The translations under genes and the position numbers were made by a program. From the NCBI GenBank assembly GCA_030522415.1, contig CM060109.1:25159801-25223800 (forward strand): DNA of 64,000 nt, read 5' to 3'. A model generated the notes under the pieces. That model worked only from the letters and a program-made list of their open reading frames with translations, made no database searches and had not been told where the DNA came from. Source of the stretch: Channallabes apus. Its lineage: Eukaryota; Chordata; Actinopteri; Siluriformes; Clariidae. Of the stretch, positions 12,762 to 55,323 are shown piece after piece (position 1 is the first letter of the stretch; every line of letters starts with the position of its first letter).

Positions 12762-14570
12762 CATGTGTTATTTACTGGACAATTATCACCATCTAGTGGC
12801 CTATTTGTATTTGGGAATCAGGCTGAAGGTGAAACATCTTATTGTTTAGTGCACTAGACAAGACCACCATACTGCACTATAGTAAAAAACGTGAAAACAT
12901 ATGAACTATTACAATTTTTGTTAATTCAAAGTGACAAAAGGAATTCTTCAAAATGTAAATACCTTAAAATATGACTTCTGTGAAATGTTTAATTGAATGC
13001 CCCCTACATCCATTGTGTGCAATCTGTGTTTGCATGTGCGTGCATGTATGCGTGGGTGCGTGTGTGTGTTTGTGTGGTAAGAATTTATTGAAACAAAATG
13101 AGGAAATTATTCAGGAAAACCTGCAGTGCCATACTTAACGGCTCTTAAAAAAGAAAATGGATTCTTCTGAGTGCAATCAAATCCTTTAGGTGTGAGAGAG
13201 AATAGCAATACTGTATGCTCTTGCTATTTTAAAAATTAGAGCTACAAATCCATTAGAAATATACAAGATTCTCTAGTATAGAAAAACAAGTGGCAATGAT
13301 AGAAAGTCAGCGATTTGTCCATGTTTTGAAAGCCCTCTACTGGTGGAGTGAGTGAGACAGCCAAGGAGGCCATCTCTCTCTCCCATCACTCTATAGTGAG
13401 TGTATTGCTCTCCTGGCTTGTATTGTCCATACAAGTACAAAAAAAATGGATCAGGCCCATGTTAGCAGAAATGTTTTCCTTTTTTTATGCTTTTGCACCT
13501 AAATGTCCTGAAAGCTTAAGAGGGAACTGCGCTTTGTGTCAGTCAGTCAAACATAGTGGAGGTCAGTGTTGTGTGTGATGAACATAGAGCTCTACTGTAT
13601 TGGTTTATTCTGAGGCCGATCCTATTCAAAGCAAGCAAGAATCGGAAAAGGCCTAAGCAGGGAAAATAATTAAACATTAAATTATATGAAAAAAGCACAA
13701 TCAGACTCACTGGATTATCACAGAACTGAATGCACTGCCTTATATCCCTGTTTCTCATCATAAAGCACAAAAAACCCCGACAAGCTGAGAGTCCTTAAAG
13801 CCAAATGTACCCCATACTGTATACTTCAGTGCCTGTGCAGCAGAAAATAGCTTTAGTGTGAAAACTAATACAATATATGAACTGCATGATTCTCTATGAT
13901 GCGTCACCCACTTTGTGTATAATCTCATTCTATGTTTTGCAGACTTGTGCTATATGAAAAATCTCCAAGCACCTCACCTCAGGAAACGCTGACTCAGGGT
14001 CTCTCCTCTGTTGCCAAAGAAATGACTCCTCATAATCAGGTATGCTGACTTAGGAGGAAATAAAGATTTATGAAAATGTTGTTCCTGTAGGAACCTGGAT
14101 GTGTCTACAATATCAAAGCTCCAGATCTCAAAAGAGGAAGCAATTAAATACTGTAGTTCTTCACATTGTTGATGGCAAAAGGGAAGCAGACATTTTAAAT
14201 GAAAACAAAACAAGGATCCTGCCAAAAAAAAAAAAACTGCAGACAGAAGCAGCAAGAACTAAACAACCAGGATCGGGACAAGTGCTCCAGTTCAAGATGT
14301 CCTGAAACTTCAAGAAGAGCCCAGATCTGTAGAGCAGCTTTGCTCCATCCTTGAGGCAGACCTTGTTCGGATCTATCAGCACATTCTGTCCATCATGCAT
14401 CCCCTTAAACTTCCTCACTCTTGTTTTTCACCAGGACGTACTGTAGGATGGCCATGTTTGTGTCCAGCCCAGCTGAACAAGTACGAGGAGAGACCCAGCT
14501 CTCCCGGCGTGCATGCGCACGTGTATGTGTGTGTGTGTGAGAGAGAGAGGGTGTGTGAGGTGATCTTCAC
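12761..14570. other. klf12: klf12 3' flank / presumptive 3' UTR
   Basis: The sequence downstream of the klf12 stop on the minus strand. It holds candidate minus-strand poly(A) signals (tttatt on the plus strand at 13604-13609 and 13084-13089), but which is used cannot be told. No independent gene is seen. KLF12 3' UTRs are long in mammals, so the transcript may run further left. Confidence 0.5.
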
Positions 14571-44657
<30,087 letters not shown>

Positions 44658-44664
44658 CTCCAAT

Positions 44665-44723
44665 AAACACACACACACACACACACATGCACGCACGCAC
44701 GCACACACACACACACGCACACA
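44665..44723. repeat. (CA)n/(CGCA)n microsatellite
   Basis: A CA array with internal GCAC units, immediately upstream (on the minus strand) of the putative klf12 exon. Confidence 0.93.
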
Positions 44724-44971
44724 AACATAAACAGTCTCACAAACACACACACATACACAAACAGAAACCACACACTACCCACAAGCACCCAGTAATGTTA
44801 ACACATATCTCCTCTCACCTTAATGTGTGCAGGATGAAGTATATTTACTTCCACATCCTGAATACTGATATGACCATATTTATCTGCTCCAGCTCTTGGA
44901 AATACACTTGAACAACACGAGCAAACAATTTTCACTAAGCAGTGTACAGTTCCTGCAAACCCACCCACCCG

Positions 44972-44973
<2 letters not shown>

Positions 44974-45003
<30 letters not shown>
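44974..45003. repeat. (CA)n microsatellite
   Basis: About 15 CA units. Confidence 0.92.
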
Positions 45004-45008
<5 letters not shown>

Positions 45009-45665
45009 TGATCGAGCACCGAACAAACCGATTGAGCAATGCTGTGCACAGGAACATCATAAATACAGCTTTATATTTCTCACACGGCTCTTGACAGCCT
45101 TGAGCTACTACATGTAAACATGTACACCGTTTCGAACTGCAGGCTTGTACTTATATTACTCACCGTCTGTTTTCCAACAAATAACAACTCCAACAAGAAA
45201 TGTACACCATCGAAATGTTCAGTAATACAGGATGTCTTGTGTGCGAATATTTTTAGAACAGAAATTTGGCCCATTCGGAGAGCACTAAATACAAAAAGCA
45301 GCTGTGTTTATGTTCATGCTTCACATGGGCCGACTCCTGTTTTCGATACGGTTTAGATTCTCTTATTTCACCTCAAATTTACTATAAGAGTAAAAGTCGG
45401 AGTCAACATACTGTAGGATTCAAAAATGAGAAGAATTAAAGCTCTTAAAACTTCAAAATATACCGTACGGAGTTTTTAATTGATGGTGGTGTTAAGAGAG
45501 CTCAGTCACACAGATGCTTGTCACACAAGTGATCTGTTTTCAGTGTGAAACAGCACAAAATGCTGAGCTTGTCACCAAATCAATGACTAAACAAGACTTC
45601 ACACTGCTAACTTCCCTATAAGTCCTCTCTGGTTTCAGTAACTGACAATCGTGGATGGCGGGTGC

Positions 45666-45679
45666 GTTGTCATGGTGAC
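45666..45679. promoter_or_regulatory. X-box-like palindrome
   Basis: GTTGTCATGGTGAC is a near-palindromic RFX-type site about 1 kb upstream of the putative klf12 5' coding exon. Confidence 0.4.
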
Positions 45680-46114
45680 GCTAGAGAGACTATGGTGGAT
45701 AGATGGCAAGTGGCGCAGCTCTTCTGCTCTTCCTGTCACTTACGGCGCTTCATACTACTCTTCATGTACAATCAGATACTCACTCGTCACTATACCGCTC
45801 AGGCTCTGTCATCCATTTCGCACATGGATTTACTCCAGCTGGAAGCAGGGATATGGTACAGTTGAAGGCATCTATTGTGGTGCACTGTTTCGATGCTGAT
45901 GAAATCAGATGGTGAGGGACTCAAGCTTTGTTGTGTTTCTTGTCAACTTTGACAAAAGCAATCACCATTTCAATTATTTAACCACTAATTAGTCATTAAT
46001 CCAGCGATCATTTTAACAGGTGTTATCAAACTAACATGTAAACAGGATGTGAATAAAAATATGATTTTTTTTTTTTAAAGAGTAATTTTCTCCAACATAA
46101 GATAAAAAGATTAA

Positions 46115-46445
46115 TCATGAAGTGTTTAGAGAGTACTCCATGTATAGGTCTAGGTTCAGCAGCGTTATATGCCCAAAAAATTATCTCAGCTCACAATCTG
46201 AATATACTTAATGATCAGGTTTTTCCATCAATGGATTTTTCTTCCTTGATGGCACGTGTATATTCCAGGATAACAATACCAGTATTTATCAGGCTCAAAC
46301 TGTGAAAGAGGGAGCAGGAGGCATCATTTTCACACATAGATTGGCCATCACAAAATACAGACCTCAACCTCATTGTGGATCTTTGGGATGTGCTGGAGAA
46401 GGCATTACACAGTATTACTGATACAAGATCATAGAGAGAAACGCT
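46115..46445 (+). mobile_element. Tc1-like transposon fragment (fourth family)
   Basis: 'tcttccttgatggcacgtgt', 'atattccaggataacaatac', 'ttttcacacatagattggcc' and 'tctttgggatgtgctggaga' decode to a DDE transposase C-terminal half with stops. Related to 15165 and 58465. Confidence 0.78.
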
Positions 46446-46808
46446 GAATGGAAACAAATGGTGTGACACTTGAGGCTTGGGTGGCCATGGTCGCCCTACC
46501 AGTTTATTAGTATATAAATAATAATCAATGTTATTCTATTCACGTGGCAGTGGGGTATATAGATAGACAGATCAAGAGAGATCGAGAGCGAGAGAGAGAG
46601 AGAGATAAGTATACATAAGGAATGAACAAAGAAGAAAAAAAACATTTAAAAAAACAAAGGGTAAAAACATTGGATTATAATGCAGAGATTAAGGTTTACA
46701 GAGATTAAGGATTAAGGTATGTAATGTAATGTATAGTAATGCATAATATTTGCATTCATTTTTGGAAAATTATCAGATACTGGATTACCACAGCAGAAAA
46801 TGTTGGGC

Positions 46809-46834
46809 AAATAAATAAATAAATAAATAAATAA
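46809..46834. repeat. (AAAT)n microsatellite
   Basis: About six AAAT units. Confidence 0.85.
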
Positions 46835-47514
46835 TGGAGTATGATACTGTAGGTTGAGTATCTTGAAAGCACTGTAGGCTATCTATATTTTCCCCCCACC
46901 AGGAAAACATGAATTTCCTGTTACAAGTATATAGAAGAGGTGTGAAAGTAGCAGGTTTCAGAAGTGGATTTCAGATGTTCATTCATTCCAGATGTTTTGT
47001 ATAGAAATATCTCATTCATAAAGATGTAATATTATGCTACCTAAAGTCGCCCAAAGCCTCAGTTGCTGTCTATAGCAGATAAATTCTTTGTGCTGTGTAA
47101 CATTGCACTAAATCCAATGAAGCCCCTTCACATTCTGCTAACTGTGTCAAAGTTTAACTGGCCCCACTTTCCTCCACAGCTTTAGTAAACAAACTAGTGC
47201 TGGACAAACAGGTCAAGGGTTGAACACGCCACAGATCACACACGAGAACATTTGCAACTTTGCAAAAATGTAGAAATGAGGAAAAAACTGGAAGATGAGG
47301 GTGATTACGCTTTACTCATGCTTTACTCATGCGCCATGCTTGAAGAGCATCAATACAAACATAGTGTACCCAACTCTCCATCAGTGAATCTCAACAAAAT
47401 GAACTTTATGTGAACTGAAACACATTTTTGTTGCACTATTGACTTTATAACACAAACTTATAGAAGGGATTTATTCATGGTTGTATCTATCTCGTATCAC
47501 CCAAATGAGTATTG

Positions 47515-47705
47515 GTTTCCCATTTGAATCTGGTTCCTCTCAAGATGACCTTCCTAAGCCATCTCATGGAGTTTTTCCTTTCCACCATCACCTCTGGCTT
47601 GTTCATTGAACAAATATTTTTCAATTTACATCCAAAATTCCTATTTCTGTAAAGCTGCTTGTCCAATGTTCAATGTTAAAAGTGTTATACAAATAAATTG
47701 GAATA
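47515..47705 (+). mobile_element. LINE 3' UTR/tail fragment
   Basis: 'ggttcctctcaagatgacct', 'ctcatggagtttttccttt', 'tctgtaaagctgcttg' and 'gttatacaaataaattgg' mirror the 3' UTR of the LINE at 60777-62260 in the opposite orientation. Confidence 0.8.
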
Positions 47706-50111
47706 GAATGGAAGTGAATAGTAGCCTTTTTTCCTTAACCATAAATCAAGGAAGTATAATAATCACAAAGTAGCACATGTAAATAATCTCATACTGTACC
47801 AATTGACAACTTTCACTGATTATTAGTCTTCCCTTAAAAATATAGCTAAATGCAGATAAATAAGTCTTGGCGACTTTACTACTGTTGGCCCTGGCAAGCA
47901 GAGCTAATTTGTGGAATTTTCATATCAAATCACGCTTCATTGTTTTATTTAATTACTTTACTATAAATTTTTATTGTTCTGGGTGTGAAAGAGTGATATT
48001 AAGTGATATTAGTGGATAGGCATGTGCCTGGGTCATTTCATACATGATGGTAGTGAGTAAAATATCCTCAGCCTCTCTCATACTGTAACTGATAATTAAC
48101 ATGAAATTATCTCTCTTATGATGGAGTATAATATGAGCAAGTCCTGGAGGTTTTTATGTCAGTGGTACACCACACCAATCGTTCCTTTTAATCCAATATA
48201 CTGTATCCATCATTCCATAAAAGAGCCTGGATTAAGTGGCTTATGGTTTTCACTGTACATAACGAAAACTTCTCTCTCCCTCTACTGTGTGCTGTATACT
48301 GTATTTGTCACAAATGTCGAATTACCACAGTTTGGGGCCAAGGGTTGTCCACAGATAAGTCTAGCCTGGTGCTCTCTTACCATAACTCAACCCTAGAGCC
48401 TGTTCGCACCGAGGATGAAGGGCGCTTTTTATGGATTCTACCAGCTGACCCCTCTAGCGCGGTGTTCTTCTTCAGGCAGTGCCCATCAATAATCTACACC
48501 CTCTACAGTCTAACCTGACAGACCTCTGGGCAACACAGAGGTGGTTAACTTTGAACACTCCTCCCCCAGTTAAGGCCATGCTGGTCTTTTAATGGAATCC
48601 TGCAATGCAGCTGAGTAAACTGGAAAGCAGTGGAGATAAGAAGATAAGCAGACCTTCCTCTGATGATTGTGTGCTACTATTGAACCCCTATACCTGCTAT
48701 CTGGGAACCATGGACAATACGTTTCAATGTTCTCCTGACAGAGACAAGGGCAATGGATTTCTTTCTTCAAAGCTTTTTAAAAAAAGAAAGAAAATGTTGA
48801 TTTGTATGGATCAGATGTGATGTGTGGCTGGTCAATATAGATGAAAGTGTCTGATCTTGTGTTTATAGCCAAAGTAAACAAATGATTTCATTATTAAAGT
48901 ATTTACAACATTCATTTAAAAGTTTTTAATCGGTATTGCAGCTCATACAGACCACCCCACCATGCACAAACACAGTGTCTTAAAGGAGAGTAGGGTTTAA
49001 ATACAGAGAGAGTGAAAGTTAAAAAGGACGTAATCTCTTTGGCTGAATAGTCTTAAGCAGCAGGAGGGGGCAGCTCAAGCGAACAGTTGCCTCACAGTTC
49101 CAGGCAAGCACTAACACAGGGTAAAGTCCCACAGGTCAGTACACACTGACACCCAATGCTATCCAACAGCATAGCCCAACACCACTTCCTGTGTGCAAAT
49201 GCCTTTGCTGTCAGCTCTGGCCAGGTTTGCTGTAATTGAAAAGAACAGCCACGGGCCAGCCCACAGCCGCACTGACAGCCAGCCATCAATACCAATGACT
49301 GTTCCTCTGCAAGTGCCAGAGGAGCAGATGACATCCAAGACACCACCCTTGCAACACCCGGTCTGTCAGCCTCCACCCCACACACACACATACACATACA
49401 CACACCTCCCACCCCTGGTGTCCTTCCACCGCCACTCAAGCCTTGTAAGCTTTAACTCGTTGGCCATTGCGCTTTGTGAATGAGCAAATCTGTCAGATTA
49501 GTATTTTGTCCTTTTTCCCATAAATACTGTCCATGGAAACACACATACATATCCTACACAAAACAAACTTTTTAAGTAAATGAAGAGAATGAACCTTGGC
49601 TATCATCCTATAAGCATCCTTTTGCTCCGTCTCTCGTTCTCACACACATACAGTACATCTCTGAAAGTGTGTCAACAGTTACTGCAGAAAAACACTCTTG
49701 GCGATTAGCAAGTTTTTATTTATTTATTTTTTTAAAGCCTAGATATTTGTCAGACAGTACAAGTACAAATAAATCTACAGGGAAGCCGCTGAGATGCTGC
49801 ACAATACTTCAGTAAAAAGTGACCAAAATGACAAATGTACTTTAAAGTGTTTTTTTCCGTAGTAAGATTAATTCCGCAACGCAACTGGCAGCACCTGCCC
49901 GAGATGTTCATGTAATGCTGGGGACGGGCATGATGAACAAGAGGTGATCTGAGTTGTCATTTGACGTGACAGTATAATGACAGTTTAACAAGATGCACAG
50001 AACTAAGCCACTGACAAGCCAAGAAAACACCATACAGTACATGGAGCAGAACTGAAGTGAAAGATCAAAGAAAGTGAGAGTGAATCAATATATAAAAATA
50101 GATATACAGAC

Positions 50112-50270
50112 CTGATCAGGAGCTGCAGAGAGGCAGAAACTGTTTTCCTTATACAGTCCGCTCTCTCTCTCTCTCTGTGTCTTCCTCTCCTCGCTCACTC
50201 TCGCTCTCTGAGACTCCCTCCCTTCTGCTCAGCTCCTCTCAGCTGCTCTGGGTAGTTCTCAGGAAATGAA
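50112..50270 (-). other. klf12: Candidate klf12 5' non-coding exon/promoter
   Basis: The minus strand has a GA-rich, moderately CpG-bearing stretch, a TATAAGG at about 50156-50150, and then CTGATCAG|GTCTGT, a plausible donor at 50111. GA-rich leaders are common in vertebrate regulatory genes. There is no transcript evidence, so this is a guess from composition and a splice signal. Confidence 0.25.
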
Positions 50271-51128
50271 TGGGGGCTCACAGAGAACTGTTGTACTTGC
50301 AAATGACTTACCACAGTCACATGATCCACTAAATGTAGGGTGGGCCGGTGGGTGGAGGCTTCATAAGCAAGAGAAGACAATATACTCTAAGCTTTAACAG
50401 CGTGCATCGAATTACACGGGGCCCCTCGTGGGAGGTTTTCGACATGTCTGCTCCGCTCCCTCCCAGCCTGGAGAGCCACAGTCATGGAGCCATGCTCGAG
50501 TACCTCCCCACATGCAGGGGAGGGGAGAGAGGGTGTGTGTGTGTGGGAGAGAGAGAGAGAGAGTCTTTCTTCCTACTTACAGTGGAACCTGCACTGTGAG
50601 AAATGTCAGAGCATATGACAAAAAGAAAGTTTGATGGAATATTTTCACACGAGCATTAAAGAGCATTTTTGTCTCTGTGCATTTCTATGAAAATATAAAA
50701 AGTTGACATGCACTTCAGGTGTGTATTGTCATAACATGCCTTTTTATGTAAAATATAATAATATGCATTAATAGTTGCATTAATGAATAGTGTCTACATT
50801 ATTCATTGAAATATACAGTATAATATACTGTAGCAATGATATGTTGTGCAGAAGCACAGAACTTTTTTCTTTTTTTCCCCCTTTTTTTTGTAGATGAGTT
50901 GCTGGAAGATGCAGCAGCGGTAATCACGATTCACATTTACTCCTCTGAGAATCCTAATTAATGTATAGGATGGCAAGCTTATTTGCATCACAGCTAGATA
51001 GACCGCTGTTTCTCCCAGCACACACACATGTGCACATACAGTATGCAAAAATGGAAAGATGCACCAGTGGATTTTTTTTTTCAAGAAATCTAAGAAACCT
51101 GCATCATCCAACTAAACCCAAAATATAT

Positions 51129-51129
<1 letters not shown>

Positions 51130-51171
<42 letters not shown>
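51130..51171. repeat. (AAT)n microsatellite
   Basis: About 14 AAT units. Confidence 0.95.
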
Positions 51172-51172
<1 letters not shown>

Positions 51173-51681
51173 TCATCAATCATCATCATCTAACATTGCA
51201 AATCTGTTAAGGTTTACTAAATCAAAGCTGCGTTTTTTTAGCATTCGGAAGCAACCGTGACACATCCAGTATTTGACAAAAATAAATAAAACATTAAGTT
51301 TAAACTTATGAAATAGTTGTTTCATTATTGGACAGCCAATTACAAAGAAATAAATGGCAACAGTTATCCTCATGCCTGACAAAATGGCTTTTTCAAGCAC
51401 GCTTTTCTTACTGATTGTTCCCAATGCCTCTGCTTTTTACAGTGTATCGCCCAGCTGCAGCCGCTAGCGAGAGCAGCAATTTCCCCTGGAATAATGACAT
51501 CTCGAGGAGGCTGCACTTCTCTCTTTGCCTGCCCTACGTTGGCCCACAAAGGGTCCTGGCATGTCTTGTAAAGGGTTGAACTAGAATCAGGCATGCCGGA
51601 TGGGAGAAATGGGAGAACGTATGGGAGTCTGCCAGAAAGCCTGGCCTCTTCCTGCCTCCCCAGCAAAGAGAGAGAGAGAAA

Positions 51682-51698
51682 GGGGGGGGGGGGGGGGG
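51682..51698. repeat. G17 homopolymer
   Basis: Seventeen consecutive G after a GA tract on the plus strand. It can form G-quadruplex or triplex DNA and is prone to sequencing length error. Confidence 0.9.
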
Positions 51699-52119
51699 AC
51701 CTGAGCTAACAACCAACCTCTGATTAAAGCTGTTTCTAAGTGGCAGAGTGGACCCAAAGCGATTAGGTGGGCTCAAGTGTCCACAGCCGACCGTTTACCT
51801 ACATACAAGGGAAACAGCTGGTTTGGGGTGATAAGATTATACGTGCTCAGCTAGGCCAACACTGTGTAGAGAATTAGTCACTTGTAGTGTTAACGTGATG
51901 CTAGGTATAATAAATGTGTGTATCTTTCATTAACCTTGATGAAAATTAACAGTGTAGGAAACAAACAACCTTTCTATTTTTGCTGGATGGTCTGTTCCCC
52001 TACACATGGGAGTGGTGCAGTACAGTTATTATTGTTGTTGTGTGTGTGGTTTGGGTGGGGTTTTTTATTCTCCTGTTCCTCATACTGCACTTTTCTGAAC
52101 TGAGTATGACTGATATCAT

Positions 52120-52545
52120 TCCAGAAATCTGTTGAATTCCTTCAGCATAGCGGTCACTGCCCCATGTGCCCTTATCACCAGTGGGACAACTCAGTTTGAA
52201 CCCACTGCAGTCTCGCCAGTTCTTCTTTTTTTAGTCCCTGCTATTTCTCTTGCTTCTTGTGCTCCTTTTCTTGGACGTTATCATTACTTGAGATTGCTAC
52301 ATCTATCACCACTACTGTTTCTGTTGCTTATCTATTATTACTATGTCTGGTTGGTTTGTTATTAATTGTTTATCGGACTGGATCTGGAGCTCCCAGAGGA
52401 TCTTAGCTTTGTTATCTACTACCCTCAGCGGTTCCTCCTTTTTGAACTCAGGAACGTCCAACCCATACTCTGTCCATTTAGCAATTGTACGCTTAGAGGC
52501 ACAACAGCCGGCATCATACATCCTACTGCTAGGTGCTGTTATGTC
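52120..52545 (-). mobile_element. Non-LTR retrotransposon fragment (endonuclease-like C-terminus)
   Basis: The minus-strand frame at 52521-52312 contains YGLDVPEFKKEEPLRVVDNK, AKILWELQIQSDKQLI and NQPDIVIIDKQQ. This resembles the C-terminal region of fish LINEs with a restriction-enzyme-like endonuclease, where PD and a downstream D are catalytic. After 52312 the frame breaks, but related sequence continues to about 52120. Only a short, dead piece remains. The family (R2/R4-like) is a tentative call. Confidence 0.6.
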
Positions 52546-53299
52546 TTAGGGGCTTTCCACAGTTTGGGTTTTATTTGATTTTCTAACCGTTCAGTGGTGT
52601 CCATTACACTACACAAAACACTACTATGCAAAAATCTTGGATAATGAAATCTGAAAATGAAATCAGGTATCAGGATGCACTAATGGAAGTAGTCATGCCA
52701 GCAGAGACAGTGTGATGCTCTCTGGACAGTCAGTGCTCTACTAAGAAACATTGATTCCTGGAATTGACTTGTACTTCCTAACTAAACATTATTGCTGACC
52801 AAATACACCCCTTTATGGCAACGGTATTCCCTAACAGCAGTGGACTCAGTGACAGCAAGAGAATGCAACCTGACATGCTGTTTGAGGGATATGACAAAAG
52901 ATTCAGGGCCTTCATCCAAGACTTGGCCTTCATATTCCCCAGATCTTATTTGCTATATCTGCTAGACAAACAAATGCTACATATGGAGCACAACTTACAG
53001 GATTAATAGAATATTTTGCTAGTGTCTTGGTGAGAGATACCACGGTACATGTTACAGTCTTCTGGAGTCCATGTCTGGACAGGTCAGAGCTGTTTTGGTG
53101 GCAGGAGGACCTAAACAATGCTACATATGTAATATTAATGTTATGTATATGTACTCTATATGAAATTAGTAAAAGTTTTTTACTATTTATTTAAGTCTGG
53201 CACACAATGTTTTGACAGAAATTAGAAATTTGGGTCCCGTATAGTACAGTACAGTACAAGTACAGTCTTTTGGAGACTATATGGAATGCATATTACACT
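52546..53299. other. Gene-free stretch
   Basis: No supported gene. Nested TACAGTACAGTA scars lie at 53245-53256. The 52680-53110 part may be old transposon sequence but is too decayed to name. Confidence 0.4.
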
Positions 53300-53590
53300 G
53301 GGCGGAATTGCTGCCTCACAGCTTCAGGGTTCTTGGTTTAATCCCTGAGTTCAGGCAACTGGAGTTTTGCATGCTCACTCTCTTTTTGATTTTCTAGCTT
53401 CCTTCCACTGTCCACAAACAAATTACTAAATTACCCACAGGTGTGTGTGCGTGTGTGTGCGTGTATGTGAAAGAGAGATAAGGAGTGCCATGCTATGGAT
53501 AGTCAGCATATCCAAGGTGAATTTTCTCTATTGTACCCTGAGATACAGCATGTTTAAAGCTGTTAATGAATGAATGAATGAATGAATGAA
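53300..53590 (+). mobile_element. tRNA-derived SINE, very old copy
   Basis: 'ttgctgcctcacagcttcag', 'ttccttccactgtccaca' and a (TGAA)n tail at 53565-53590 follow the SINE layout. It is strongly diverged. Confidence 0.6.
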
Positions 53591-55089
53591 AGCATAATCG
53601 ATGAAGGATGGAAGGAATGTCATTGCATTTCATAAGACCACATAATCTAAAACTAACAATAAATGTATTAAAAAGTTATTTAACCACATCATTATTTATG
53701 TTTTTATGTTTAACAGTCAGAGGTAAATCTGTTCACTTCCACTAATCTGTATAATGTATCTCATATTAGAAATGGACTCTTATTGGATGTTCCACAACAT
53801 TAAATGTAACTGCAAACAAATAAAAGTATGATAAGAGGGATAAAACGCTACAAGATTTGCTATTACAGTACAACAGTGGGAACGCACTACCCCATCATTT
53901 TTTTTTCATATAACAGCATGTCCTACAGTGTAATATTCCTTGTTTCATAAGATGTTTTTTTTTACTGCAGTCCTATACAAAAATATTAGTTGGAAGATGA
54001 AGAGAAAGGCTTATCATATGTATGGTTACAAGACAAGAGACATCAAAACCTCAAGTCAATAAAGAAATCACAAGCAGTACAGTAGAGTAATAATGGCAAT
54101 AATGGTGTCTCTCCTGCTGCGTCACTTTCCTTGCCTTCCTGCACTCTTGTGCTCAAATTGTTCAGAATTTGACATCACTGCATTATGGATATTTTCTCAG
54201 CAGTTTCAACTGGAAAATGGATCGCTCTAAAATTACCCCTATTGTCATTTATAAAAGGTCTCACCTTTCATTTTGAAAGGATAGTTTCTCAAGAGCAAGT
54301 CAGAAGAATTATGAGCTGTGAATATAGAAATAAGCTAAAATATGGCCTTGAAAGCAGCTATATAAAATTAAAAATCAAATAAATCAAAGATGAGATACAT
54401 GCGAAAGCTGCCAAGACACAATTATTCGGGAGAAGTAAACCCCATTGTAAACAATCATGTGCAACAAATAATGTTTAATATAGTCTATTTTCATTTATGT
54501 TTAAAGACATATGCAAATGGGATTATGTTGTATGGAAAAGAGTAGTAAGATTACTTATAAGGTTATATATAAGGTTATAAGTCATTTTTTTTTTAATGGC
54601 GTGCATTATTACATTTTACGTTCACAGAAATGGATGTAAAATAGAAGTAGACAAATATAGAAAAATAATACCGTTATCGATAGAAAGAAAACTTAGCATG
54701 TCGAGAGAGGAAAGGAAGTGCACTCAAAAGACAAAAATGTTCATGGTCTTCCTTCTTAATACAACCATCAATATGTGACTCAACATCCCTCTGCAATTTG
54801 AATGTTGACTATGACAAAAAACCTAAGTGCAGTGTTCATGTATTTCAACACTGACTCTTTTCAACAGAACACAAAATACTATCCGTTCTGAAGCCACACT
54901 GAATCAGCTGCTCTTTTCCTGCCAATGAATCCATTATATCCACTGTTCATCAATGAGGCGAGTCTAGAGACACATGACAATGTGTTTGCTTGGGGGGAGG
55001 CAAAGCTCTCCTGGAGTCAGTATATGTATGTGTGCTTGTATGTGTGTGTGTGTATCCACCTGCCACACAGGGAGGGATCTGCCTGTTAG
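53591..55089. other. Gene-free AT-rich stretch
   Basis: No repeat or gene that I can name. It contains TACAGTA heptamers near 53869 and 54079. Confidence 0.45.
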
Positions 55090-55260
55090 AGCTGCAGGCA
55101 GTGCTTCTCTATGCTGGGGCCAAGGTCAGTAAAATACCGCAGGCAGAGGCAGAGGCAGCAACGGGGTCGGCCGCCTCGACTCCACCACCACCACCAAGAC
55201 TGCGTCCAATAGCGACTGCATCTGCAGCTGCAGGGCTCAAACGCACACTGTGGAGGACTG
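55090..55260. other. GC-rich island, candidate 5' exon/promoter
   Basis: Richer in G+C and CpG than its flanks, with repeated 'ggcagaggcagaggcagc', a CCAAT on the plus strand near 55206, and CCACCACCACC. It could be an upstream klf12 promoter or an unrelated regulatory element. The open frames in it have no recognised domain. Confidence 0.25.
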
Positions 55261-55291
55261 AACACACAAACACATAAGTGGACACACACAC

Positions 55292-55323
55292 ACACAGAGA
55301 GAGAGAGAGAGGAGAGAGAGAGA
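55292..55323. repeat. (GA)n microsatellite
   Basis: About 15 GA units after a short CA run. Confidence 0.9.

Larger units (their letters stand above)
44658..52119 (-). other. klf12: klf12 5' intron or upstream DNA
   Basis: No gene can be supported. It contains CA arrays, a Tc1-like fragment at 46115, a LINE tail at 47515, a candidate 5' exon at 50112-50270, an AAT array and a G17 run. The stretches 43440-43640 and 45600-45920 lack repeats. The latter is open in several frames but shows no recognisable protein. Confidence 0.55.

Noticed and set aside
45651..45915. Overlapping open frames in all three plus-strand frames
   Set aside because: Simultaneous openness in three frames reflects low stop-codon density, not coding. 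No protein similarity recognised.
51370..51776. Two overlapping minus-strand frames (98 and 80 residues)
   Set aside because: No recognisable domain, and one crosses the G17 run as poly-proline. No splice or promoter support.
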